From: Gemmatimonadota bacterium
GTDB taxonomy: Bacteria > Latescibacterota > UBA2968 > GCA-2709665
DNA: 64,000 bases
NCBI GenBank assembly: GCA_028873695.1
Contig: JAPPNU010000019.1
Location: 16,001-80,000, forward strand
Direction of reading: 5' to 3'
The notes beneath the pieces were generated by a model. The model had not been told where the DNA came from, did no database searches, and worked only from the letters and a program-made list of their open reading frames with translations. The translations under genes and the position numbers were made by a program. Numbering within the stretch: position 1 is the first letter of the stretch; every line of letters begins with the position of its first letter. Of the stretch, positions 26,682 through 36,864 are shown in pieces.

Positions 26682-28553
26682 ATGACCGTACCCGACGTCG
26701 AGCGTCTCATAACCGGGACTCTGGAACATCCCTATCTCCACTTCTCACGGGCGGACCTCGACCGGGTGCGCGCGCTCTGCCTCGACGGCTCCCACTCGGA
26801 AGCCTACGCTGAGGCCCGTGAACGGCTGAACGCTCGCCTCGATCTCCCGTTCCCAACGCCGCCGCCGAGAGAAGACAGCTACCGGAACGGCATCTGGGAG
26901 ACATACAGCCGCCTTTCCGCGGAAGCGCGGAATCTCGTTGAAGACTATGTGCTGGCATACGCCGTCGACCAGGATCAGGCCTACTTCGAAAAGGCCTGGG
27001 AAGGCCTCGCTTCAATGATGAGCTGGCCCTCGTGGGTCCACCCGGTCCACGAATTCATGCTCCTGGACCTGGACGGCAGCCACACCTGCGCATGCTTCGC
27101 GGCGGCTTACGACCTGCTGTACGACGCCCTTTCCGATAACCAGCGCCGTGAGCTCGAGTTCATGGTCTTTGCGCGCGGCCTGGCCCACTGCATCGGCGGC
27201 ATGCAGCGCCACTTCTGGGCGTCGCGGTACGACAGCAACTGGTGTTCCGTGTGCGTATCCAACATGGGCCTGTGCGCCATGGCCATGCTCGACGCGGGAC
27301 ACATCCATCTGAGGACGGAGATCCGCCCTCGCGAAGCCATGCTCGGCGTGATACGGGAATGTATTGAACGCATCACGAAATTCTACGACGGCATCCAGAA
27401 CGACGGCTCGTGGAAGGAGGGTCCGGGGTACTGGAACTACGGAATCGTTACTTCCTTTCCGTTTTCGGATGCACTCAGGCGGCTCACCGGCGGACAGATC
27501 AACCTGTACGATCATCCCAAACTCAGGAACACGGTCGAATTCCCCATCAACTGCTTTCTCCCGCCCGACCGCGTGGTCAACTTCGCCGACTGCGGCAAGC
27601 ACTTTCCGGGTGGCATGGCCTTCCGCAAGTTCGCGCGGGAATACGGCAATCGGGCGGCCGCGTATTTCGATCGGGTCACCACGGACCGCCGCCCGTCCAT
27701 CAGACTGGCGGAACTTTTCTGGGATTCGACCGATACCGTTCCCGAACTGCCGGCCCCGCCCCACCCGTCCGCTTATTTTCCCGATGCCGGCTGGTGCGTG
27801 ATGCGAGGATCATGGAAGGATCCGAACGCCCCGATCTTGGCGTTGAAAATCGGCGCTACCGTAGAACCCCATGGCCACGCGGACGTCGGGAACTATATCG
27901 TCCACGCCGGTCAAAGGACCGTCGTGCGCGAACTCGGCATTGGCCGCTACGGGGACCCGGGCGAATGGGTCTTCAAGGCGACCCACGGTCACAATCTGCC
28001 GCTCTTCGACGGACAGGGGCAGCCGGGGGACCGTCGCCTTGTCGGTACCGTGGAAAAGACCGAATTCACCGGCGCCCACGATTACCTCAGGGCTTCCATC
28101 GCCGCCGCTTACGGCATCGACACACTCACGGTATTCGTCCGTCATTTCCTCTTCCTCCGTCCGGCGCTCTTTGTCGTCATAGACGAGATTGAGGTCGCGG
28201 CCGCGACCCGGATGGAGTCCCGCATTCACTTCTCGGACACGGCGGAAATCACCGGGGCTTCGGCAGCGCTCGCCGATGGAGATACCGTAGTAAACGTGCG
28301 CCTGTTGGCGCCGTCGGCAGCGGTGTTTCACATGGGCCGGCACGAGGACCTGAAACCGGGTCACGCCGACGCCGAGAGCCTGGACGTCGGATACCTGAAG
28401 ATCGAAACCGTGCTGGAGTCAGGTTCGGCCATATTCGCCGTGGCCTTCGGTATCGACTGCGACCCGGCCGACGTCGTGTTGAAATTCCGCAACGGCAGCA
28501 TCACCGTCTCCCGGCAGGAACAGACGTTCAGGATGGACACGGCCCTGGTCTGA
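26682..28553 (+). CDS. Heparinase II/III-like protein
   Basis: The 623-residue protein has the two-domain layout of heparinase II/III and alginate-lyase-like enzymes: an alpha/alpha barrel (residues 20-370) with YDSNWCSVCVSNMG and SWKEGPGYWNYG, then a beta-sandwich domain. The catalytic-type motif is EPHGHADVGNY, matching the conserved His-rich segment of this superfamily. No signal peptide is seen. CAGGAG precedes the ATG by 5 nt. The exact polysaccharide cannot be told. Together with the gene at 30320 it suggests use of acidic glycans. Confidence 0.8.
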   Translation: MTVPDVERLITGTLEHPYLHFSRADLDRVRALCLDGSHSEAYAEARERLNARLDLPFPTPPPREDSYRNGIWETYSRLSAEARNLVEDYVLAYAVDQDQAYFEKAWEGLASMMSWPSWVHPVHEFMLLDLDGSHTCACFAAAYDLLYDALSDNQRRELEFMVFARGLAHCIGGMQRHFWASRYDSNWCSVCVSNMGLCAMAMLDAGHIHLRTEIRPREAMLGVIRECIERITKFYDGIQNDGSWKEGPGYWNYGIVTSFPFSDALRRLTGGQINLYDHPKLRNTVEFPINCFLPPDRVVNFADCGKHFPGGMAFRKFAREYGNRAAAYFDRVTTDRRPSIRLAELFWDSTDTVPELPAPPHPSAYFPDAGWCVMRGSWKDPNAPILALKIGATVEPHGHADVGNYIVHAGQRTVVRELGIGRYGDPGEWVFKATHGHNLPLFDGQGQPGDRRLVGTVEKTEFTGAHDYLRASIAAAYGIDTLTVFVRHFLFLRPALFVVIDEIEVAAATRMESRIHFSDTAEITGASAALADGDTVVNVRLLAPSAAVFHMGRHEDLKPGHADAESLDVGYLKIETVLESGSAIFAVAFGIDCDPADVVLKFRNGSITVSRQEQTFRMDTALV

Positions 28554-28604
28554 ATCAACGCCCGCCGCCGGCGATCCGACAGCGGCTTCACTTTCTCCCT
28601 GCCC

Positions 28605-29390
28605 ATGCGAATAACCACCTGGAACGTGAACGGCCTGAGGGCCGCGCTCAGAAAGGGCTTCGCCAGTCACGTCGATCGGATCGCTCCGGACGTACTCCTC
28701 CTCCAGGAAATCCGGACGCTCCCGGAACAACTGCCCGCGGAGTGGATCAATCCGCGCGGCTGGTACGTCCACTGGCATCCGGCGGAACGCAAAGGGTATT
28801 CCGGGGTTGCGATCTGGTCCCGCCATCGGTTCGAGGTTCTCGGCGCCGGAATCCACGGCTCCGATCCGGAAGGCCGGATCCTCCAGGTGCGGGTACAGGG
28901 CGTCCGGGTGGTCAACGTCTACCTGCCCTCGGGCTCATCCAGCGAAGATCGCCAGAAAATCAAGGAAGATCTGTGGATGGCGCGATTTCTGCCGTGGGCG
29001 GAGGATTACACGCGCCGGAATGAACCCGTGGTCCTCGGCGGCGACTTCAACATTGCTCACACCGAAAAGGACATCTTCTACGCCAGGGGTAACGAAAAAA
29101 ACTCAGGATTCCTGCCCCACGAGAGGCAGTGGATGACCGACCTGCTGGGGACCGGATGGAACGACCTTGTCCGTCTCCATTTCGGAGACGTGCAGGGGCC
29201 CTATTCCTGGTGGTCCAATCGCGGGCGTGCCCGCGAACTCAACCGTGGCTGGCGGATCGACTACCTGCTGGGAAACGCCACCGCCGCCGCGCGATTCCGG
29301 AAAGCAGCCGTCGACCGCGAGGCCGGACTGACCGTTTCCGACCACGCGCCCGTCAGCATCGATCTCGACCGCGTCCCCCGTTCGGACTGA
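28605..29390 (+). CDS. xth: Exodeoxyribonuclease III
   Basis: This 261-residue enzyme belongs to the ExoIII/APE1 family of magnesium-dependent nucleases, which cut at abasic sites and degrade 3' ends during base-excision repair. Signature segments are ITTWNVNGLRAALRKGF with the metal Asn, LLQEIRT with the metal Glu, GGDFNIAHTEKDI, and the terminal SDHAPVSIDL with the catalytic Asp-His. The gene sits between a heparinase-like gene and an aldolase gene on the same strand and may simply share their transcript. Confidence 0.93.
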   Translation: MRITTWNVNGLRAALRKGFASHVDRIAPDVLLLQEIRTLPEQLPAEWINPRGWYVHWHPAERKGYSGVAIWSRHRFEVLGAGIHGSDPEGRILQVRVQGVRVVNVYLPSGSSSEDRQKIKEDLWMARFLPWAEDYTRRNEPVVLGGDFNIAHTEKDIFYARGNEKNSGFLPHERQWMTDLLGTGWNDLVRLHFGDVQGPYSWWSNRGRARELNRGWRIDYLLGNATAAARFRKAAVDREAGLTVSDHAPVSIDLDRVPRSD

Positions 29391-29443
29391 ACGGGTATCC
29401 GGCTCCCGTGCGCCATGCGGCGCGACAGAAAGGAGAATCGCCC

Positions 29444-30190
29444 TTGACCATTCGACCGAACCGCGTCAAACGAAAACTCGCCGGCGGGGGCATCGCCTGT
29501 GTCGCAAGCGGTTTCACCCATCCCGACGATATCGACGCCTTCGGCAATACCGGCTTCGACGGCGTCTGGCTGGAAGGAGAACACGGCCCCGTCAACGCGG
29601 CCGACCTCGGCAACCTCACGAGGGCCTGCGACCTGTGGGGGATGACCTCGATCGTCAGGGTGAACCGAAACGATCAGGCCCTGATTTACCGGACGCTGGA
29701 CCGGGGCGCGCAGGGTATTGTCGTTCCCCACGTCAACACGGCGGCGGAGGCGCAAAACGTCGTCGACGGCGGCAAGTTCGCGCCGCTGGGCAAGCGCGGC
29801 CTCTTCACCAGCCGTCAGGGCTATGACGTACCCGATTACCTGTTTGCCGCAAACGATGAAACGTTATTCGTCGTGCTCATCGAGGACGTCGCCGCGGTGC
29901 GGAATCTGGACGCCATAGTCGAGGTGGATCAGATTGACGTCTTCTTCGTCGCTCCGTCGGACCTGGCGGCTTCGATGGGCCGTATCAGCAACAACGACCA
30001 CCCCGACGTTCAACGCACGGTCGATGAGACCCTGATCCGCATCAGGGACGCGGGACGTACGCCGGGCACCCTCACCACCAGCGAAAACGTGGAGAAATAC
30101 GCTGACCTCGGCGCGCGATTCCTGTTGACGTCCATCGGCCCGTGGATTGCCGCGGGCGCGGCCGATTACCTCGAACGAGCGCGCGTGTAA
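29444..30190 (+). CDS. HpcH/HpaI family aldolase
   Basis: The 248-residue protein is a class II, metal-dependent aldolase of the HpcH/HpaI family. These enzymes split 2-keto-3-deoxy or 4-hydroxy-2-oxo acids into pyruvate and an aldehyde. Motifs are GVWLEGEHGPV (catalytic/metal region), RVNRND, GAQGIVVPHVN and FFVAPSDLAASMG. The start is TTG with an excellent AAAGGAGAA site 8 nt before it; the frame is open further upstream only inside xth. Next to two heparinase-like genes it may handle the keto-deoxy sugar acid from uronate breakdown, which is inference. Confidence 0.87.
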   Translation: MTIRPNRVKRKLAGGGIACVASGFTHPDDIDAFGNTGFDGVWLEGEHGPVNAADLGNLTRACDLWGMTSIVRVNRNDQALIYRTLDRGAQGIVVPHVNTAAEAQNVVDGGKFAPLGKRGLFTSRQGYDVPDYLFAANDETLFVVLIEDVAAVRNLDAIVEVDQIDVFFVAPSDLAASMGRISNNDHPDVQRTVDETLIRIRDAGRTPGTLTTSENVEKYADLGARFLLTSIGPWIAAGAADYLERARV

Positions 30191-30319
30191 CGTACGCTTC
30201 CGGCGACGTCGCGCCGCCGCCGCGAGGAAACCGGCGCCTCGACGGCAGATTATCCTGAGTGAAAAATCGGGACGTCGATCGCAACGGGAGTCCACCAACC
30301 AACGCAAAACGAGGGCGCT

Positions 30320-33037
30320 ATGGAATCTGAGTCCAAACCGGTTCGCCCCCCCTCAACCCTTTTCAAGCCGCAGGATCTGGACGTCGCCCGACTGAACATC
30401 GAGCGCCACGTCTGGGCCCGTAGATTCCTCGAAGATCTACTTGCGTCGATCGCCGTCATACCTCATCTGACGACAGACGATCTGATTCAGTGGATTCCCC
30501 GCGAAACGCCCAACAGCGAACTGTTTACCATGTGCCCCGCATGCGAGGCGGCACCCGTACACGGTCACTACAGCTGGAAACCGGAAAACCCCGATCAGCT
30601 GACCTGCACGACCTGCGGGACCGTCTATCCCAATTCGGACTACCCGGAAGACGTGGTGTTCCGGACCGACTTCGGCGGGGGACAGGAAATCACGTACTAT
30701 ACGGGCAGACACTGGGACCTGATCGGCTTTCCCTTCGTCTCGTCCTGGACCGCCAACATCCGCGCCCGCAAATGCGAGTACATGGCGCGCATGGGGCGCC
30801 AGTGCGCGCTGGCCTACGTGCTGACGCGGGAAATCGGTCACGCGGAACGAGCCAGGGATATCCTCCTGCGATTCGCCGACGTCTATCCCGGATATATGGT
30901 TCACTCGGGCTACGGCGAGTTCTCGGATGCGCCGGCGGAAGTTGCCGCGAAGAATATCCTGGATCTGCCCCGCCCGGAACTGGTGGTGCCGCCAAACCGG
31001 CCGGACCGAAAGCTGCACGTGGGTTACTGGATGGCGGGACGCGCCACGGGCGTGGGAATGGAGGGCACCTTCGTCTCCGACGTCACGATCGCATACGACC
31101 TCACACGCGACGCGAGTGCCGCCGGCCGTCCCCTTTATTCCCCGGAGACGCGCCGGAAGATCGAACGCGACCTCCTTCTCGAAAGCACGATCCTTCTGCT
31201 GGCCGATCCGAACTTTAATAACAAGAGCGCGACCAACCGTTCCGCCGCGGGTCTGGTCGGCCTCTGTCTCGACGACCCGGACCTGGTCCGCTTCGGCCTG
31301 GACGGGTTCAATCATTTCGTCTACGAGTGGTTTCTGGAAGACGGCATGAGTTCCGAATCGCCGGGTTACGGATTCATGACGCTCAATGGAATCCGACACT
31401 TCGCGGACGCCGCGCACGGATACGCCCTTCCGGCGGATTCCGGCTCAACGGAAGCCTGCCCGCGGGAACTGGACGTGTACGGCGACAGCCGGTACCGGGC
31501 GGTACTGGAGGGATACGTCAAGAGCCCGATGCCCGACCTGGGGTACGGCGTCATCGCCGACGACGTAACCGTCTGCAGGATGTCCGTCGAAATTGCCGAT
31601 ACGATCGCCGCCCGCTACGGCGACGCGAGTCACGTCGCCCTGCTTTCCGAACTGTGCGAATTCGATCTGGAGAATCACGGCGGGGAGTACGCCCTGTTCC
31701 ACCGTGATCCGGACCTGAAAGCCGATCCGTCGTCTCCGCTGGTCCTTACGGACCGGTTCTTTCCGGCGCTGCGAATCGGCTTGCTGCGCACCGGGAAACA
31801 CGGGCGGGCGAGCACGGCGCTTCTCAGCGCCTCGGACTGGGGAGGGCATCACCACGAAGACAGTCTGAATCTTGTCTACTGGAAAGACGGACGGGAAGTC
31901 CTGACCGACCTTGGCTACCTCTGGGACCGGCCCGACAAACACAATACCGTTCGCACCATCGCACACAACACCGTGGTCGTCGACGAACAGGACCAGAAAC
32001 GCGACGGGCGCGGCGGCAGCCTCCACCTGTTCGACTGTACCGGCCGGGTAAAGGTCGCCGAGGTTTCATCCAATGCCTACGACGTCGACGCGTATCGGCG
32101 CCTGTGCGCGGTTATCGACCATGGCGGCGCGGAGAGCTACCTGATCGATTGTTTCCGGGTAACCGGCGGCCGCGTTCACGACTATCTGTTCCATGGCCCT
32201 GCGGCGCGGGGCGTACCGCGGAACCTGGACCTCCAGCCAAGTGGGGCCGACTGGTGGGACCTGACGGACCTCGCCGCCGCCCGCGCCGATGATGCGTGGT
32301 CGATCCACTTCGACGTGGACGGGCAGCGGTTCACCGCCCATGCCCTGCCGATAGACGGCGAGCAGGCGCTGATCGGACGAGGTTGGGGGGAGCGGGGCAC
32401 CGGCTCACGAGACCACGTCCGGACCGGCGAAACTGTTCCGTACGTGGTCCGCCGCCGCACCGGCAGTCCCGCCTGCAGCGTCTTTCTCAGCGTGTTCGAC
32501 GTGAGTCCGCGTTCCCGTCGGTTCGTTACGGCGGTGGAGCGGCTTGTACCCGTATCGGGGGACGGCGCCGGGGTTGTGGTTTCCCGGGAATCGGGAACGG
32601 ACGTCATCGTGATCTGCCCTGGGGACCAGACAGCCGTTTTTGACGCTCCCTGGGGAACGCTTGAAACGAACGGCCGGGTGTGCGTATTCGCCCTGACGCC
32701 GGACGGGCAGCCGGCGTCTGCCTATCTGCTTGGCGGCGAAACGGCCAGACTGAACGATTACGTGCTGGAACTGGAAACGCCGACGACCGGTGGGACGATT
32801 CTGGATGTAAAAACCGACAACACCAGCAGTTTCTACCGGATTGACGGGCTGCCGTCCAACGTGAATCCGGTCGGCAACACGCTGCTGGTCCGGGGCGGCG
32901 CCTATGACACCGGATATCCCGTTCTGCATATCGAGTCCGACGGTCGGTCGGCGCGCGTCTACACCAAGCGCGGCGGGCTCGGTTACGACGCCATTCCGGC
33001 AGAGCGGTGGAAAATCGTCCGCAGCGTCAGTTCATAG
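30320..33037 (+). CDS. Large heparinase II/III-like protein with N-terminal zinc ribbon
   Basis: The 905-residue protein begins with four cysteines as CPAC and CTTC about 27 residues apart, a likely structural zinc ribbon. An alpha/alpha barrel follows (residues 150-480), with YGEFSDAPAE and FNNKSATNRSAAGLVG. A heparinase-like beta-sandwich then has the motif WGGHHHEDSLNLVYWK and HNTVVVDEQDQ. This layout matches large alginate/heparin lyase-like proteins of uncultured phyla. No signal peptide is visible. The C-terminal 250 residues look beta-rich. The substrate is unknown. Confidence 0.8.
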   Translation: MESESKPVRPPSTLFKPQDLDVARLNIERHVWARRFLEDLLASIAVIPHLTTDDLIQWIPRETPNSELFTMCPACEAAPVHGHYSWKPENPDQLTCTTCGTVYPNSDYPEDVVFRTDFGGGQEITYYTGRHWDLIGFPFVSSWTANIRARKCEYMARMGRQCALAYVLTREIGHAERARDILLRFADVYPGYMVHSGYGEFSDAPAEVAAKNILDLPRPELVVPPNRPDRKLHVGYWMAGRATGVGMEGTFVSDVTIAYDLTRDASAAGRPLYSPETRRKIERDLLLESTILLLADPNFNNKSATNRSAAGLVGLCLDDPDLVRFGLDGFNHFVYEWFLEDGMSSESPGYGFMTLNGIRHFADAAHGYALPADSGSTEACPRELDVYGDSRYRAVLEGYVKSPMPDLGYGVIADDVTVCRMSVEIADTIAARYGDASHVALLSELCEFDLENHGGEYALFHRDPDLKADPSSPLVLTDRFFPALRIGLLRTGKHGRASTALLSASDWGGHHHEDSLNLVYWKDGREVLTDLGYLWDRPDKHNTVRTIAHNTVVVDEQDQKRDGRGGSLHLFDCTGRVKVAEVSSNAYDVDAYRRLCAVIDHGGAESYLIDCFRVTGGRVHDYLFHGPAARGVPRNLDLQPSGADWWDLTDLAAARADDAWSIHFDVDGQRFTAHALPIDGEQALIGRGWGERGTGSRDHVRTGETVPYVVRRRTGSPACSVFLSVFDVSPRSRRFVTAVERLVPVSGDGAGVVVSRESGTDVIVICPGDQTAVFDAPWGTLETNGRVCVFALTPDGQPASAYLLGGETARLNDYVLELETPTTGGTILDVKTDNTSSFYRIDGLPSNVNPVGNTLLVRGGAYDTGYPVLHIESDGRSARVYTKRGGLGYDAIPAERWKIVRSVSS

Positions 33038-33044
33038 CAAATGA

Positions 33045-33073
33045 TTGACAAACAGGCGTTTTTTTGTTACGTT
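33045..33073 (+). promoter_or_regulatory. Candidate promoter for the polyprenyl synthase gene
   Basis: TTGACA (33045-33050) is followed after 17 bp by TACGTT (33068-33073), the same geometry and similar -10 sequence as the rho promoter. The -35 box starts 8 nt after the heparinase stop. The -10 match is weak. Confidence 0.4.
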
Positions 33074-33151
33074 GGAAGGTCTTATCCTATTCTTTAGAGC
33101 GCCGGATTTTGAAGTCCGAAACGCAACCCGCACACGGCCAATCCAACTCCA

Positions 33152-34117
33152 ATGCTAGATCGGATTCTTCAGCCCGTACAACCCCAGATCGAGCGCTTCG
33201 AAAGGCGATTCACGGAGACGCTCGCCTCCGACGTCAATCTGGTTCAGGCGATGGGCAGCCATATTCTGACGACGAAAGGCAAGATCATTCGTCCGGCGCT
33301 CTCGCTACTGACCGCCCAGGCCATCGGGCGGTGCTCCGACAGGGTGGTCGATGCCGCTGCCGGCATCGAAATCATCCACACGGCAACATTGATCCACGAT
33401 GACGTCATCGATCTCGCCGACAAGCGCCGGGGCGCGGAGGTCCTCAATCTGAGATGGGGAAACAAGGCCGCCGTACTGATGGGAGACTTCCTCCTGGCCA
33501 GGGCTTTGCAACTGCTGGTCGGGCTGGATTCCATGGACGTGATGCGCGCCGCGACCCGAGCCGTGAGCCGCATGATCGAAGGCGAGATCCTCGAGGTGGA
33601 GAGTGGAAACGACGCGGAGGCCGCGCGCTATTTCAAGATGATCGACAAGAAGACCGCGTCGCTGATGGCCCTTTCCTGCGAGGTCGGCGCCATTCTGGGG
33701 GGCGGCACTCCCGAGCAGGTCTCACGGATGTCCACGTTCGGACAGGAAGTGGGAATCGCCTTCCAGATTACCGACGATCTCCTGGACTTCATCGGCGACG
33801 AGGCGTCTCTCGGCAAACCGGTCGGGACCGATGTGCGCGAGAGAAAACTGACGTTGCCGCTGATTCGCGCAATCGCCAATTGTCCCAACGGCGACGCGGA
33901 GAAGATCCAGGTAAAGGTGCAAAACGGCATACGATCCGATGCCGAACTCCAGGAAGTATTCCGCTTCGTCAGGCGTTATCACGGCATAGAGGCCGCCCGC
34001 CGGGAAGCGCGGGAGTACGCGTCCTCCGGCCTGAAGAGTCTGGCGGAACTGAAATCGTCGGAAGCGCGGAACGCCCTGGAGCTCGCCGTGAGACACGTTG
34101 TCGAACGGCGGAGGTAG
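33152..34117 (+). CDS. ispB: Polyprenyl diphosphate synthase
   Basis: The 321-residue enzyme is a trans-isoprenyl diphosphate synthase that adds isopentenyl diphosphate units, as needed for quinone side chains. The first Asp-rich motif is LIHDDVIDLAD and the second is ITDDLLDFIGD, both complete. The lysine in KGKIIRPA fits the substrate-binding site. Chain length is not certain, but the short gap between motifs and the family resemblance fit octaprenyl or heptaprenyl synthase. The secDF gene follows on the same strand after about 85 nt. Confidence 0.9.
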   Translation: MLDRILQPVQPQIERFERRFTETLASDVNLVQAMGSHILTTKGKIIRPALSLLTAQAIGRCSDRVVDAAAGIEIIHTATLIHDDVIDLADKRRGAEVLNLRWGNKAAVLMGDFLLARALQLLVGLDSMDVMRAATRAVSRMIEGEILEVESGNDAEAARYFKMIDKKTASLMALSCEVGAILGGGTPEQVSRMSTFGQEVGIAFQITDDLLDFIGDEASLGKPVGTDVRERKLTLPLIRAIANCPNGDAEKIQVKVQNGIRSDAELQEVFRFVRRYHGIEAARREAREYASSGLKSLAELKSSEARNALELAVRHVVERRR

Positions 34118-34202
34118 ATCGTCCTGACCGAAGGAACGTCATCGTCGCCCGACCCCGTCCCGTAACCGGAGCTGTCGGGTTTACAGGAGTCAAGACTCAA
34201 TA

Positions 34203-36755
34203 ATGAAAAAAGACAACCTCCGCACTCTGATCATCCTCGCTACGATACTGCTGGCCGTCTATTACCTTTTCCCCACGTACCGGTACTATTTCGACCCGCC
34301 TTCGGATCCCGATCGACTTGAGGCAGTCAAACGGGAAGCCGTCAACCTGGGGCTGGATCTCCAGGGCGGCATCCATCTGGTTCTTGAAGTGGATCCAACC
34401 GGACTTTCCGAAGACGAGCGGGCGGACGTCGTCGATCGCGTCAAGGAGATCATCACCAACCGGGTCGATCAGTTCGGTGTGGCCGAACCGATTATCCACC
34501 GGGAGGGCGAGTGGCGCATTGTGGTAGAGCTTCCCGGCGTTCAGGACGTGGAGCGGGCCAAGAATCTCATTCAGACGCAAGCCCGGCTCGAGTTCAAAAT
34601 CCTGGCGCCGGTAACCGACCGCTTCGGCCTGATCGACAGAATCGAATCTCGCCTGGCCGCGCGCGCCGGAGAGGACTCCACAAGAAAGGATGCCGCCGGA
34701 CTCTTCGAGGAAGACGCCGAAGACGAAAAACCATCGATCAAGCGGTATGTGCTCTCCCTGGGCGAAGATCTGATTGTTCCCGCCGACAGAATACAGACCG
34801 TGAAGGCCCTCCTGTTCGAAGATCCGGAGATCCGGGGGCTCATTCCGGACGATACGCAGTTCCTGTGGGGAAACGAAGTGGAGGAATTCGGCGATGGTCA
34901 AGAATACCGCCGTCTCTATTATCTGTATAAACGTATCGAAATGACCGGCGAAATCGTCCAGGACGCCAAGGTGACCAAGGGTCAGAGTTTTGAAAATGCA
35001 GGGCAGCCCATCATCAATTTCACCACGACGAACGACGGCATCAAACTCTTCTCCCGGGTGACCGGCGCTCACCTCGAAGAACGCATGGCCATCATTCTCG
35101 ATGACCAGGTTTACTCGGCGCCAACCATTCGGGCGAAAATTCGCGACGGGCGGTCCATCATCGAAGGCAGCGGAGACCTGGAGGAAGCAAAAGACCTCGC
35201 CATCGTACTGAGGGCGGGCGCCCTTCCGGCCAATGCGCCTATTGTGGAAGACCGGACGGTAGGTCCTTCGCTCGGACGGGATTCCATCGAGCAGGGACGG
35301 AAGGCCGCCCTTATCGGCCTGGCCATCGTTATGGTATTCATGGTGCTCTATTACGGCCTCTCCGGGATCGTCGCCAACTTCGCGTTGTTCCTGAATCTTC
35401 TGTTCGTGATGGCGGTCCTCGCCGGATTCGGCGGCACGCTCACCCTGCCTGGAATCGCCGGTATCATCCTGACCATCGGTATGGCGGTCGACGCCAACGT
35501 ACTCATCTTCGAGCGTATTCGCGAAGAGTTGCGCAACGGCAAGACCGTACGCGTTGCGGTGGAAGACGGGTACGGGAGAGCGCTGCTCACCATTGTGGAC
35601 GCCAACATTACCACGGTCATCACCGCCGTCGTACTCTACCAGTTCGGTACGGGTCCCATCCGGGGTTTCGCACTGACGCTCATGGTGGGTATCCTCTGCA
35701 GCATGTACACGGCGTTGTTCGTCACCCGCACCCTCTTCAACGTCGCAATCAATCGCTGGCAACTCACCTCCATCAGCATCGGCAGGCTGACCGTATTCCG
35801 TCGCCCGTCGTTCGACTTCCTCAGCCTGCGCAAAGCGGCGTTCGTTCTGTCGACGTTTCTGATCCTGGTCGGCCTGGGTTCCACGATTACGAAAGGCGGC
35901 TACAACCTCGGCATCGACTTCGCCGGCGGCACGCTGCTGGAATTGCACTTCAATCCCCCTGTCGAGGTCGCCAACCTGAGAGATTCCCTGCAGGACGTCG
36001 ACGTCAAGGGTGAAAGACGCGACCTCAGACACAGCGAAATCAAGGTCTTCGGTCCGGCTTCCGACATTCTTATTCGCGTCGAGGAAGAGGCGGAAGGGAC
36101 GGTCACCGCGGACGCCATTAAGAACACGCTCAAAACGCAATTTGCGTCCAGCATTCCCGATCCAACGCAGTGGCTGCGCCGACAGGAGGCGGTCGGGCCC
36201 AAGATCGGCAGCGAACTCAAACAGAACGCGGTCAATGCCATCCTGGTCTCTCTGGTTCTGATCGTCTTTTACATCTGGTGGCGATTCAAGCAGATCCAGT
36301 TCGGCATCGCCGCGGTGGTGGCGCTCTTCCACGACGTTCTGATCACCCTTGGCGTCTTTTCCCTGATGGATAAAGAGATATCGCTCGCCATTGTGGCAGC
36401 GCTGCTTACGATCGTCGGATATTCACTGAACGATACCATTGTGGTCTACGACCGCATCCGTGAAAATCGAAAACTCTACCGGAGAGACAGTTCGGCGGAG
36501 GTCATCAACCGGAGCATCAACGAAAGCCTGAATCGTACGGTACTCACCTCCGGCACAACGCTGCTCGTTGTCCTGGGCCTGCTTCTCCTTGGCGGGGAGG
36601 TCATTCGGGACTTTGCCTTTGCGCTGATGATCGGCGTGATCGTAGGAACCTACTCCTCCTCGTTCGTGGCAAGTCCGCTGGTGCTGGTCTGGCAGAATGC
36701 GCTGGACCGCCGGAAGGAAAACGCGGTCGCCGCCACCCGCCGCGCGAGAGCATAA
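34203..36755 (+). CDS. secDF: Fused protein translocase SecDF
   Basis: This 850-residue membrane protein joins SecD and SecF, which use the proton motive force to help the Sec translocon complete export. It opens with a membrane segment, has the SecD signature NLGLDLQGGIHLVLEVDP, a large periplasmic region, and six transmembrane helices with GMAVDANVLIFERIREEL. The SecF half starts near residue 560 with NLGIDFAGGTLLELHF and has SLNDTIVVYDRIREN. The fused form is found in Bacteroidetes and Firmicutes, among others. A perfect hairpin terminator lies 15 nt after the stop. Confidence 0.96.
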   Translation: MKKDNLRTLIILATILLAVYYLFPTYRYYFDPPSDPDRLEAVKREAVNLGLDLQGGIHLVLEVDPTGLSEDERADVVDRVKEIITNRVDQFGVAEPIIHREGEWRIVVELPGVQDVERAKNLIQTQARLEFKILAPVTDRFGLIDRIESRLAARAGEDSTRKDAAGLFEEDAEDEKPSIKRYVLSLGEDLIVPADRIQTVKALLFEDPEIRGLIPDDTQFLWGNEVEEFGDGQEYRRLYYLYKRIEMTGEIVQDAKVTKGQSFENAGQPIINFTTTNDGIKLFSRVTGAHLEERMAIILDDQVYSAPTIRAKIRDGRSIIEGSGDLEEAKDLAIVLRAGALPANAPIVEDRTVGPSLGRDSIEQGRKAALIGLAIVMVFMVLYYGLSGIVANFALFLNLLFVMAVLAGFGGTLTLPGIAGIILTIGMAVDANVLIFERIREELRNGKTVRVAVEDGYGRALLTIVDANITTVITAVVLYQFGTGPIRGFALTLMVGILCSMYTALFVTRTLFNVAINRWQLTSISIGRLTVFRRPSFDFLSLRKAAFVLSTFLILVGLGSTITKGGYNLGIDFAGGTLLELHFNPPVEVANLRDSLQDVDVKGERRDLRHSEIKVFGPASDILIRVEEEAEGTVTADAIKNTLKTQFASSIPDPTQWLRRQEAVGPKIGSELKQNAVNAILVSLVLIVFYIWWRFKQIQFGIAAVVALFHDVLITLGVFSLMDKEISLAIVAALLTIVGYSLNDTIVVYDRIRENRKLYRRDSSAEVINRSINESLNRTVLTSGTTLLVVLGLLLLGGEVIRDFAFALMIGVIVGTYSSSFVASPLVLVWQNALDRRKENAVAATRRARA

Positions 36756-36770
36756 TCGGTCATTCCGAAT

Positions 36771-36815
36771 CCATGAACAAAGCCCGGCGAAAATATCGCC
36801 GGGCTTTGTTCATGG
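36771..36815. terminator. Bidirectional terminator between secDF and PBP1A
   Basis: A perfect 20-bp stem with a 5-nt loop (AAATA) spans these bases. The arms contain GAACAAAGCCCGGCGA and its complement, so each strand ends in a T-containing stretch (TTTGTT). It serves both convergent genes. Confidence 0.9.
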
Positions 36816-36864
36816 CCGTCCTGGTCTGTACACATTGACAGATTGGGCGGGCCAGGTGATCAAC

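Noticed and set aside
34197..36332. A 711-codon open frame antisense to secDF
   Set aside because: It mirrors the codon positions of a certain gene on the other strand, has no recognisable domain and is explained by GC-rich codon bias.
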